Positions 25,201 through 31,909 of a stretch of DNA of 64,000 bases are shown in pieces. The notes below the pieces were generated by a model that was not told the DNA's origin, did no database searches, and saw only the letters and a list, made by a program, of their open reading frames with translations. Every line of letters starts with the position of its first letter. The stretch's first letter is position 1. The translations under genes were made by a program, and so were the position numbers. The DNA is from Leifsonia sp. Root112D2 (GTDB lineage: Bacteria; Actinomycetota; Actinomycetes; Actinomycetales; Microbacteriaceae), in contig NZ_LMCU01000001.1 of assembly GCF_001424905.1 (NCBI RefSeq), positions 2,783,480 to 2,847,479 on the forward strand, written 5' to 3'.

Positions 25201-25470
25201 TCAGCGCTCGATGCGGAAACCATGCTCGTCGTTCGGCGTACATTCCGTGACCTCGAGGGCATCGACCGTCGCCCATGCCGGGCCGTGCCGCAACCAGTCG
25301 AGCATCTGCTGCACCGCCACCTCATCGCCCTCGATCTCGGCCTCCACTACGCCATTCGGAGCATTTCGCACGAATCCCGCCAGATTCAGCGAGCTCGCCC
25401 GCTGTCGCGCGGAGTAGCGAAAACCCACTCCCTGTACCTGCCCGTGCACCACGATGCGCCTGCGAATCAT
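25201..25470 (-). CDS. acyP: Acylphosphatase
   Basis: An 89-residue acylphosphatase that hydrolyses carboxyl-phosphate bonds such as acetyl phosphate. The diagnostic VHGQVQGVGFRYSARQRA contains the catalytic Arg, and the GFVRNAPNGVVEAEIEG segment contains the catalytic Asn. Full family length is present. The ATG at 25470 has no clear ribosome-binding site; a CAGAAT hexamer 6 nt upstream may give a leaderless transcript. It is divergent from rpsA and lies upstream of the OsmC gene on the same strand. Confidence 0.95.
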   Translation of the reverse strand: MIRRRIVVHGQVQGVGFRYSARQRASSLNLAGFVRNAPNGVVEAEIEGDEVAVQQMLDWLRHGPAWATVDALEVTECTPNDEHGFRIER

Positions 25471-25514
25471 GTCTCTATTCTGGAGTGGACGGGGACGGCC
25501 GAAAACAGCTAAGC

Positions 25515-25544
25515 TTGACTGTCACATTTGTGACGTCCTATCCG
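25515..25544 (+). promoter_or_regulatory. Possible rpsA promoter with a palindrome in its spacer
   Basis: TTGACT at 25515-25520 resembles a -35 box; 18 nt later TATCCG (25539-25544) is a poor -10. The spacer contains the perfect inverted repeat GTCACA-TT-TGTGAC at 25521-25534, placed where a repressor would block polymerase. The site is also 51 nt upstream of acyP, which runs the other way. Confidence 0.35.
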
Positions 25545-25547
25545 CAT

Positions 25548-25613
25548 GCCACTCGCGGAATAACAACACCATCCTGTTCGGTCGTCAACGGCGTATCGAA
25601 CATCGCGAGTGGC
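25548..25613 (+). promoter_or_regulatory. rpsA leader with a long-range 10-bp pairing
   Basis: GCCACTCGCG at 25548-25557 is the exact reverse complement of CGCGAGTGGC at 25604-25613, 33 nt before the rpsA ATG. In the mRNA this would close a 46-nt loop. It is a candidate structure for autogenous control of ribosomal protein S1, a mode known for rpsA in other bacteria but with different leaders. Confidence 0.5.
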
Positions 25614-25645
25614 CCGATATATGTCCATCCTGGAGCACTTACTAC

Positions 25646-27100
25646 ATGACAATCGCAACGACCGAAAAGGCACCCAAGCAGGTCGCCATCAATGACATCG
25701 GATCTGCTGAAGACTTTCTTGCCGCGGTCGAAAAGACGCTGAAGTTTTTCAACGACGGGGACCTCATCGAGGGCACCGTCGTCAAGATCGACCGCGACGA
25801 GGTTCTGCTCGACGTCGGTTACAAGACCGAGGGTGTCATTCCCTCCCGCGAGCTTTCCATCAAGCACGATGTGAACCCCGATGAGGTCGTCTCCGTCGGA
25901 GACACCGTCGAGGCCCTCGTTCTTCAGAAGGAAGATAAAGAAGGTCGCCTCATCCTCTCCAAGAAGCGGGCTCAGTACGAGCGTGCGTGGGGCGATGTGG
26001 AGAAGATCAAGGATGCCGATGGCGTGGTGACCGGAACGGTCATCGAGGTCGTCAAGGGCGGCCTCATCGTCGACATCGGACTGCGCGGCTTCCTGCCTGC
26101 CTCGCTCATCGAGCTGCGCCGCGTGCGCGACCTCACCCCGTACCTCAGCCAGGAGATCGAGGCGAAGATTCTCGAGCTCGACAAGAACCGCAACAACGTC
26201 GTGCTCTCACGTCGTGCGCTTCTTGAAGAGACCCAGTCGGCCAGCCGCACCTCGTTCCTCAACAACCTCCAGAAGGGCCAGGTCCGCAAGGGCGTCGTCT
26301 CCTCGATCGTCAACTTCGGTGCGTTCGTCGACCTGGGCGGCGTTGACGGCCTCGTGCACGTCTCCGAGCTCAGCTGGAAGCACATCGAGCACGCATCCGA
26401 GGTCGTCGAGGTCGGCCAGGAGGTCACCGTCGAGATTCTCGAGGTGGACCTCGACCGCGAGCGTGTCTCCCTGTCGCTCAAGGCAACGCAGGAAGACCCG
26501 TGGCAGGTCTTCGCCCGCACCCACGCCATCGGCCAGGTTGCACCGGGCAAGGTCACCAAGCTCGTTCCGTTCGGTGCGTTCGTTCGCGTCGCAGACGGCA
26601 TCGAGGGTCTCGTGCACATCTCCGAGCTCAGCGGCAAGCACGTTGAGTTGGCCGAGCAGGTCGTTTCCGTCGGCGAAGAGGTCTTCGTCAAGGTCATCGA
26701 CATCGACCTCGAGCGTCGCCGCATCTCGCTCTCGCTGAAGCAGGCGAACGAGGGCGTCGACCCTGAGGGCACCGAGTTCGACCCGGCCCTGTACGGCATG
26801 CTCACCGAGTACGACGACGCGGGCAACTACAAGTACCCCGAGGGCTTCGACCCGGAGACCAACGAGTGGCGCGAGGGCTTCGACAGCCAGCGCGAGAAGT
26901 GGGAGCAGGACTACGCTGCAGCCCAGGCTCGCTGGGAAGCGCACAAGAAGCAGGTCGCCAAGGGCCTGGAGGAAGAGGCGGCTGGCTCCAGCACCTCATC
27001 CGCCGGCTCGGCATTCACGGCGGAATCCGCCAACGGCGGCACCCTCGCCGACGACGAGACGCTTGCCGCCCTGCGCGAGAAGCTCTCGAGCAGCAACTAG
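25646..27100 (+). CDS. rpsA: 30S ribosomal protein S1
   Basis: A 484-residue S1 protein with four S1/OB repeats, at about residues 36-105, 123-190, 208-276 and 293-362, as in other actinobacteria; six are found in Escherichia coli. Repeats three and four share the phrases NFGAFVDLGGVDGLVHVSELSWKH and PFGAFVRVADGIEGLVHISEL (written here as motifs, the first beginning at about residue 222). The C-terminal 110 residues are charged and low-complexity, with EW-, KW- and RW-containing turns and a Ser/Ala-rich tail. The start is ATG 25646 (MTIATTEKAPKQV). An upstream in-frame codon at 25454 lies in the divergent acyP gene and is not used. A strong terminator follows. Confidence 0.97.
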   Translation: MTIATTEKAPKQVAINDIGSAEDFLAAVEKTLKFFNDGDLIEGTVVKIDRDEVLLDVGYKTEGVIPSRELSIKHDVNPDEVVSVGDTVEALVLQKEDKEGRLILSKKRAQYERAWGDVEKIKDADGVVTGTVIEVVKGGLIVDIGLRGFLPASLIELRRVRDLTPYLSQEIEAKILELDKNRNNVVLSRRALLEETQSASRTSFLNNLQKGQVRKGVVSSIVNFGAFVDLGGVDGLVHVSELSWKHIEHASEVVEVGQEVTVEILEVDLDRERVSLSLKATQEDPWQVFARTHAIGQVAPGKVTKLVPFGAFVRVADGIEGLVHISELSGKHVELAEQVVSVGEEVFVKVIDIDLERRRISLSLKQANEGVDPEGTEFDPALYGMLTEYDDAGNYKYPEGFDPETNEWREGFDSQREKWEQDYAAAQARWEAHKKQVAKGLEEEAAGSSTSSAGSAFTAESANGGTLADDETLAALREKLSSSN

Positions 27101-27119
27101 CACCTAGCAGCTAGTACTC

Positions 27120-27150
27120 AAACGGCCGGTCCCGATGGGGCCGGCCGTTT
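27120..27150 (+). terminator. Intrinsic terminator after rpsA
   Basis: A 14-bp stem (AAACGGCCGG at 27120-27129 with CCGGCCGTTT at 27141-27150, continued inward through CCC/GGG with one T-G wobble) closes on a GAT loop. It ends in TTT and separates rpsA from coaE. Confidence 0.85.
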
Positions 27151-27182
27151 GTGCGCGCCGGGCAGCGAATGCCCCCGCCCGA

Positions 27183-27188
27183 TAGCAT
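27183..27188 (+). promoter_or_regulatory. -10 hexamer TAGCAT, leaderless promoter of coaE
   Basis: TAGCAT is followed by 6 nt and the ATG at 27195. No ribosome-binding site is seen. Confidence 0.45.
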
Positions 27189-27194
27189 GGGCGG

Positions 27195-27803
27195 ATGCTT
27201 GTGGTCGCGCTCACCGGGGGAATCGCATCCGGCAAGTCCACCGTTGCGAAGCGCCTCGTCGAGCACGGTGCGGTGCTCGTCGACGCGGATAAAGTGGCGC
27301 GCGAAGTCGTGGAGCCCGGCACGGCTGGCCTGGCCGCTATCGCCGAGCGCTTCGGTTCAGGTGTCATCGATGCCGATGGGCGGCTGAACCGGCCCGCGCT
27401 CGGCGCGATCATCTTCTCCGACGAGCAGAGCAGGCTCGATCTGAACGCCATCACGCATCCGGCCGTCTGGCGCCGAGCCACCGAGTTGTTCGCCGCCGCC
27501 GAGGCGACGAACCCGGATGCCGTCGTGATCTACGACGTGCCGCTGCTCGTGGAGGCGAGCGGGGATCGTCCGCTGAACTTCGACCGCGTTGTGGTCGTGC
27601 ACGCCGATCGTGACGAGCGGATGCGACGGCTCGTCGACGTCCGCGGCCTGAGCACGCGGGAGGCGGCGAGCCGCATCGACGCGCAGGCCGGCGACGCGGA
27701 GCGGCTCGCGGTGGCCGATGTCGTCATCGACGCCAACGGCACGCTCGCGCAGACCCTCGAGCAGGTCGACGCGCTCTGGGCCGAGTTGAGCTCCGGCCGA
27801 TAA
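27195..27803 (+). CDS. coaE: Dephospho-CoA kinase
   Basis: It phosphorylates the 3'-hydroxyl of dephospho-CoA in the last step of coenzyme A synthesis. The 202-residue protein is the single-domain form; it lacks the C-terminal GrpB-like extension found on mycobacterial CoaE. The P-loop is LTGGIASGKST at residues 6-16. The CoA-binding segment includes LVDADKVAREVV, and the lid region has RMRRLVDVRGLSTREAASRI. The rpsA-coaE order is conserved in actinobacteria. Its end faces the M56 peptidase gene. Confidence 0.97.
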   Translation: MLVVALTGGIASGKSTVAKRLVEHGAVLVDADKVAREVVEPGTAGLAAIAERFGSGVIDADGRLNRPALGAIIFSDEQSRLDLNAITHPAVWRRATELFAAAEATNPDAVVIYDVPLLVEASGDRPLNFDRVVVVHADRDERMRRLVDVRGLSTREAASRIDAQAGDAERLAVADVVIDANGTLAQTLEQVDALWAELSSGR

Positions 27804-27833
27804 ACGCCGTCAGTAACCCTCGGCCGTGCCGGT

Positions 27834-28778
27834 TCAGACGAACGCCGGTGCCACCAGAAGGACGGTCGGCACCGCGAGGAGGGCGACGGCACACGCGATG
27901 GCCAGCGCACGCAGCGGCGTGGGCAGGGCACCCCGGGCGTCCACGAGACGCGCGATGCGCCTGGTGGCGCTGGGGCCGTCGGCGGCGAGCGGGCTTTCCA
28001 GCCCCGGTGAGAGGGTGGACGGCTCGCCGGATTCGCTCGCCACGAGGGCAATCGAACGCACGAGCGTGGCATCCGTCACCTCGCGACGTGCCCCGTCGTC
28101 GGCCAGCATCTCCACGAGCATGGCAACGGCCTCGTGCGCCCGGGTCGCGATGGGAAACCACGGCAGAGCCCCGCGCCAGGCGCGGAACGACAACAGCACC
28201 AGGTGGTGCCGTTGGGAGGCGTGGGCGCGTTCGTGGGCCACCACCGCCCGCAGCTGGTCCTCATCGAGCAGGTCAATGAGGCCGGCCGAGAGCACCGTGA
28301 CCGAGCGGGTGGTTCCCGGTAGGCAGTATGCGACCGGCGCGGCGTGGTCTATCAAGCGGGTTCCCGGGCGCTCAGGCATGGGGTCGCTGAGCAGCGTTAC
28401 CAGTTGCGCGTGCCGACGTCGCAGCCGTTCGGCCTTCACGAAGGTGGTCACCAGGCTCAGCAGCAGGTGGATGCCGAGCAGAATAGCGCCACTGAGGGCG
28501 AACATCTGGCTGAACTCGGCACCGAGCGGCAGGGTGCCGGCCACCAGCCTGGCCACAAAACTGCGCAGCCCATTGACGAGATCGTTGCCGAACGGCACCA
28601 GTCCATAACTCAGCATCGCGCCGATCATCGACAGCCCACCGGCCAGGGCTATCGACTGCCACACCACGAGCGCCGCGCCGGGGGCGCGGGCAGGCCAGTG
28701 GGCGCGAGCGAGCAGGATGGGCACCGGCCACGCCAGCGCAACGGCAAGAGCCGCCAGCGCGAACGAGGTGAGCAGCAC
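27834..28778 (-). CDS. M56 family metallopeptidase (BlaR1-like, no sensor domain)
   Basis: A 314-residue integral membrane zinc peptidase of the BlaR1/MecR1 class. Hydrophobic segments occur at about 1-25, 36-60, 93-115 and near the C-terminus (290-312). The zinc motif HERAH is at residues 182-186 on the cytosolic side, and EMLADDGA supplies the third ligand. There is no penicillin-binding sensor domain, so the inducing signal must be sensed by the membrane part or a partner. It begins 5 nt after blaI on the same strand. By analogy with BlaR1/BlaI it would cleave the BlaI repressor and so release the cyd and blaI promoters. Confidence 0.9.
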   Translation of the reverse strand: MLLTSFALAALAVALAWPVPILLARAHWPARAPGAALVVWQSIALAGGLSMIGAMLSYGLVPFGNDLVNGLRSFVARLVAGTLPLGAEFSQMFALSGAILLGIHLLLSLVTTFVKAERLRRRHAQLVTLLSDPMPERPGTRLIDHAAPVAYCLPGTTRSVTVLSAGLIDLLDEDQLRAVVAHERAHASQRHHLVLLSFRAWRGALPWFPIATRAHEAVAMLVEMLADDGARREVTDATLVRSIALVASESGEPSTLSPGLESPLAADGPSATRRIARLVDARGALPTPLRALAIACAVALLAVPTVLLVAPAFV

Positions 28779-28783
28779 CGTAT

Positions 28784-29152
28784 CTACTTGCGTTCGAGCA
28801 TCCGGCGCAGCGCCTCGGCCTCGTCCGGACCGACCTGCCCGACGAAGCGCGCCAGCACCGCCTCGCGGTCGGTCGCGCCGCCCAGCACCTCGTGCATGAG
28901 TTCGGCCATGTGATCGGCCCGCCCCGTTGCGGCGTGGTACAGGTGCGGGCGCGTCTCGCGGTCACGCGTGACGAAACCCTTGTTCTCGAGCCGCGAGAGC
29001 ACGGTGAGTACCGTCGTCGCGGCCAGTGACTTGCCCGCATCTGCCGCCGTTCGCTGGGCGAGTTCATCCCGCAGGGCGACGGCCGAGAGCGCGCCGTCGC
29101 TGTCCCAGAGAACATCCATCACGCTGCGTTCGAGATCACCGAGTGTTGCCAT
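28784..29152 (-). CDS. BlaI/MecI/CopY family transcriptional repressor
   Basis: A 122-residue winged-helix repressor. The N-terminal MATLGDLERSVMDVLWDSDG and the recognition region SLAATTVLTVLSRLENKGFVTR (about residues 42-62) are diagnostic, and the C-terminal helices form the dimer. It should bind as a dimer to the three TTCTAC-N5-GTAGAA sites in the gap to cydA. One of these overlaps its own promoter, giving autoregulation. The start at 29152 fits a TAGAAT -10 hexamer 7 nt upstream and hence a leaderless mRNA. It is cotranscribed with the M56 peptidase. The divergent cyd operon is the obvious target. Confidence 0.93.
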   Translation of the reverse strand: MATLGDLERSVMDVLWDSDGALSAVALRDELAQRTAADAGKSLAATTVLTVLSRLENKGFVTRDRETRPHLYHAATGRADHMAELMHEVLGGATDREAVLARFVGQVGPDEAEALRRMLERK

Positions 29153-29159
29153 GGAACCG

Positions 29160-29165
29160 ATTCTA
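29160..29165 (-). promoter_or_regulatory. -10 hexamer TAGAAT of blaI
   Basis: TAGAAT on the minus strand ends 7 nt before the blaI ATG (29152). TTCTAC of operator 1 lies 18 nt further upstream in the -35 position, so a repressor on operator 1 would cover this promoter. Confidence 0.5.
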
Positions 29166-29172
29166 TCGGTAA

Positions 29173-29189
29173 TTCTACGGCGTGTAGAA
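29173..29189. promoter_or_regulatory. BlaI-type operator 1 of the blaI-cydA gap
   Basis: TTCTAC (29173-29178), 5 bp, GTAGAA (29184-29189). A perfect 6+6 inverted repeat overlapping the -35/spacer region of the blaI promoter. Confidence 0.8.
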
Positions 29190-29195
29190 AATTAC

Positions 29196-29212
29196 TTCTA
29201 CACGTGGTAGAA
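29196..29212. promoter_or_regulatory. BlaI-type operator 2 of the blaI-cydA gap
   Basis: TTCTAC (29196-29201), 5 bp, GTAGAA (29207-29212). Its centre is 23 bp from that of operator 1, about two helical turns. Confidence 0.8.
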
Positions 29213-29220
29213 CTGAAATG

Positions 29221-29237
29221 TTCTACACGCCGTAGAA
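29221..29237. promoter_or_regulatory. BlaI-type operator 3 of the blaI-cydA gap
   Basis: TTCTAC (29221-29226), 5 bp, GTAGAA (29232-29237). It is 25 bp from operator 2 and only 6 bp before the AGGAGG ribosome-binding site of cydA (29244-29249), so it should block cydA transcription. Confidence 0.8.
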
Positions 29238-29253
29238 GACGACAGGAGGCGTT

Positions 29254-30849
29254 GTGCACGCGATGGATCTGGACCCGCTGCTGATAGCACGGTGGCAGTT
29301 CGGCATCACAACGGTCTACCACTTCTGGATGGTGCCACTCACGATAGGCCTCGGGCCGATCGTGGCCTTCATGCAGCATCGCTGGCACGTCACCGGCGAC
29401 GATCGCTACTACCGCATGACCAAGTTCTGGGGAAAGCTTTACCTCATCAACTTCATCGTGGGTGTGGCCACCGGCCTCGTGCAGGAGTTCCAGTTCGGCC
29501 TCGCGTGGAGCGAATACAGCAAGTTCGTCGGCGATGTCTTCGGTGCTCCGCTGGCGATGGAGGCACTGCTCGCCTTCTTTGTGGAGTCGACGTTCCTGGG
29601 GCTGTGGATATTCGGCTGGGGCAAGCTGCCGAAGAAGGTCCACCTGGCATGCCTGTGGGTCGCCGTGGCCGGCTCCACCCTCTCGGCCTACTTCATCATC
29701 GTCGCGAACTCGTGGATGCAGCATCCGGTCGGTGTCGAGCTGCACAACGGGCGCCCGGTGATGACGGATGTCTGGGCCATCCTGGGCAACAACACCGCTG
29801 TCGCCGCGTTCACCCACACCATCTTCGGCTCGCTCGGCGCGGCAGGGGCGTTTTTGCTCGGCATCGCCTGGTACCAGCTCTGGCAGCGTCGCCGCGACGG
29901 AATCGATACGGTCGATGCCACCGGGCGCGTCGTCGTGGGCGAGGCACCCGAGATTCGCGGGCGCGACGCCCGCGACCACCGGGTATGGCTGGGTTCGCTG
30001 CGCATCGGCGCCGTCGTCGCGATAGTCGCGTTCGGCGGCCTGGCCATCACGGGCGACATTCAGGGCAAGCTCATGTTCGTGCAGCAGCCCATGAAGATGG
30101 CCGCCGCCGAGGCCGCCTGCCACACGGGCACGAGCTTCTCGGTGCTCTCGATCGGCGATCCGGGTTCGCGTGACTGCTCGGGTGTTGTCGGCGTCATCGA
30201 GATTCCCGGAGTGCTCTCGTTTCTCGCGAACGGCAACTTCGACACCCCGGTCAAGGGGGTCAACCAGCTCGTGCCGGAATACCAGCAGAAATACGGCACG
30301 ACACTGCCCGACAACCCGCTCTACGGCGCACGCGCCGGCGAGACGATCCATTACGTGCCCATCATGGAGGTCACGTACTGGGGCTTCCGCATCATGATCG
30401 GCTTCGGTGCCCTCGCCGCCTTCGCGGCCGCCGTCGCACTCTGGCTGACCCGAAAGGGCACGGTGCCCCGCTTCAAGTCGCTCATGCTGCTTGCCGTCAT
30501 CGGCATCGCCGCACCGTTCATTGCGAACTCAGCGGGCTGGATCTTTACGGAGATGGGCAGGCAGCCGTTCGTGGTGGCCCCTAACCCGAGCGGGGTAGAC
30601 GGCGTCTTCATGTTCACCGCCGCGGCGGTCTCACCCGGAGTGAGCTTCGGCGAGATCCTGTTCTCGCTCATCGCCCTCGGCAGCGTGTACGCCGTTCTGC
30701 TCGTGTTCGAACTGCGGCTCCTGATCCGCTACGTGCGCGGCGGAGTCGCGAGCGCCCTGCCTGAACTCGGTGACCACAAAACAGACGGAACCGGTTCCAG
30801 CGGCGGCGGCGGCGCATCCGACGACGATGTGCTCGCTTTCGCGTACTGA
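29254..30849 (+). CDS. cydA: Cytochrome bd ubiquinol/menaquinol oxidase subunit I
   Basis: The quinol-oxidising, heme-bearing subunit of the high-affinity oxygen reductase. It has 531 residues and about nine membrane helices. ARWQFGITTVYHF near the N-terminus carries the conserved heme His (residue 23 from the GTG). QQPMKMAAAEAACHTG starts a short Q-loop, and GWIFTEMGRQPF is the conserved late motif. The Q-loop is short, as in most non-proteobacterial CydA. AGGAGG at 29244-29249 is 4 nt before GTG 29254 and 13 nt before ATG 29263; GTG is preferred on spacing, though the ATG gives the more usual N-terminus. Expression is probably under BlaI control. Confidence 0.97.
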   Translation: MHAMDLDPLLIARWQFGITTVYHFWMVPLTIGLGPIVAFMQHRWHVTGDDRYYRMTKFWGKLYLINFIVGVATGLVQEFQFGLAWSEYSKFVGDVFGAPLAMEALLAFFVESTFLGLWIFGWGKLPKKVHLACLWVAVAGSTLSAYFIIVANSWMQHPVGVELHNGRPVMTDVWAILGNNTAVAAFTHTIFGSLGAAGAFLLGIAWYQLWQRRRDGIDTVDATGRVVVGEAPEIRGRDARDHRVWLGSLRIGAVVAIVAFGGLAITGDIQGKLMFVQQPMKMAAAEAACHTGTSFSVLSIGDPGSRDCSGVVGVIEIPGVLSFLANGNFDTPVKGVNQLVPEYQQKYGTTLPDNPLYGARAGETIHYVPIMEVTYWGFRIMIGFGALAAFAAAVALWLTRKGTVPRFKSLMLLAVIGIAAPFIANSAGWIFTEMGRQPFVVAPNPSGVDGVFMFTAAAVSPGVSFGEILFSLIALGSVYAVLLVFELRLLIRYVRGGVASALPELGDHKTDGTGSSGGGGASDDDVLAFAY

Positions 30850-30877
30850 GCTCGCAGACTGAGAAGGAGTTAAGAAA

Positions 30878-31909
30878 ATGGATGTTCTGCCCTCACTGTG
30901 GTTCGTGGCTATCGCCGTGCTCTGGACCGGCTATCTCTTTCTCGAGGGCTTCGACCTCGGCGTCGGCATGCACCTGCTGTTCTCCGCGCGGAGCGAGAAC
31001 CAGAAGCGGGTCATGCTGAACGCGATAGGCCCCGTCTGGGACGGCAACGAGGTGTGGCTCATCACGGCCGCCGGCGCCACCTTCGCGGCGTTCCCGATGT
31101 GGTACGCCTCGCTCTTTTCGAGCCTGTACCTGCCGCTCGTGATCCTGCTGCTGGGCCTCATCTTTCGTGCCGTGGCCATCGAGTTCCGTGGCAAGGGACA
31201 TACCGAGCGCTGGAAGCGCGGCTGGGATCTCGCCCTCGGTCTGGGTTCGCTCGTCTCGGCGTTCGGCATCGGTGCGATGCTCGCGCTCACGACGACCGGC
31301 ATTCCGCTCGACGCCAACGGTGACAGGGTGGGCGGGGCATTCGCCTGGTTCAACGGCTATGCGGTCATCGGCGGTCTCGCCGTCGTCGGGTTCAGCCTCG
31401 TGCATGCGTCGGCCTTTCTCGCACTCAAGACGGATGGCGAGGTGCGCCTCTTCGGTCGCCGCTTCTTCCGCATTGCGGCACCAATCGCGCTGCTTCCGCT
31501 CGTCGCGTGGGTGTTGGGCGTGCAGTTCATGAATGGAACCGAGCTCACGTGGGGGCTCGTTGTCGTCGCCGTGGCGGCCGCCGTCATCGCCTGGTTCGCC
31601 AATCGCGCCGGTCGTGAGGGCTGGGCGTTCCTCAGCCTCGGCGTGTTTCTCGTCGCGGGCGCGGCATCCATCTTCGCCGCCAGTTACCCGGTGGTACTGC
31701 CCTCGACCCTCAACTCGGCCTGGGACCTCACGATCAGCAACGCCGCGTCGTCGTCATACACGCTCGGTGTCATGACGGTGGTCGCCTGCTTCGGCCTGCC
31801 GCTTGTGCTGCTCTACCAGGGCTGGACGTACTGGGTCTTCCGTAAGCGCGTCAGCGGGGCGCACATTCCCGACGCGCGCCCGGTCACGCCCGCGGTCAGG
31901 TCGTCATGA
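30878..31909 (+). CDS. cydB: Cytochrome bd oxidase subunit II
   Basis: The second membrane subunit of cytochrome bd, needed for heme assembly and the oxygen site. It is 343 residues with about eight or nine helices. The start VLPSLWFVAIAVLWTGYLFLEGFDLGVGM and the following GPVWDGNEVWLITAAGATFAAFP are diagnostic of CydB. AAGGAG precedes ATG 30878. It overlaps the following cydDC gene by 4 nt (ATGA), so the oxidase and the exporter required for its assembly are translated together. Confidence 0.97.
   Translation: MDVLPSLWFVAIAVLWTGYLFLEGFDLGVGMHLLFSARSENQKRVMLNAIGPVWDGNEVWLITAAGATFAAFPMWYASLFSSLYLPLVILLLGLIFRAVAIEFRGKGHTERWKRGWDLALGLGSLVSAFGIGAMLALTTTGIPLDANGDRVGGAFAWFNGYAVIGGLAVVGFSLVHASAFLALKTDGEVRLFGRRFFRIAAPIALLPLVAWVLGVQFMNGTELTWGLVVVAVAAAVIAWFANRAGREGWAFLSLGVFLVAGAASIFAASYPVVLPSTLNSAWDLTISNAASSSYTLGVMTVVACFGLPLVLLYQGWTYWVFRKRVSGAHIPDARPVTPAVRSS

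Noticed and set aside
25454..25645. Upstream extension of rpsA
   Set aside because: It starts inside the divergent acyP gene, encodes no S1-like sequence, and covers the structured leader; the conserved S1 N-terminus begins at 25646.
27834..29152. Beta-lactam resistance module from the BlaI/BlaR1 similarity
   Set aside because: The M56 protein has no penicillin-binding sensor domain and no beta-lactamase or PBP gene is adjacent; the operators point to cydA instead.
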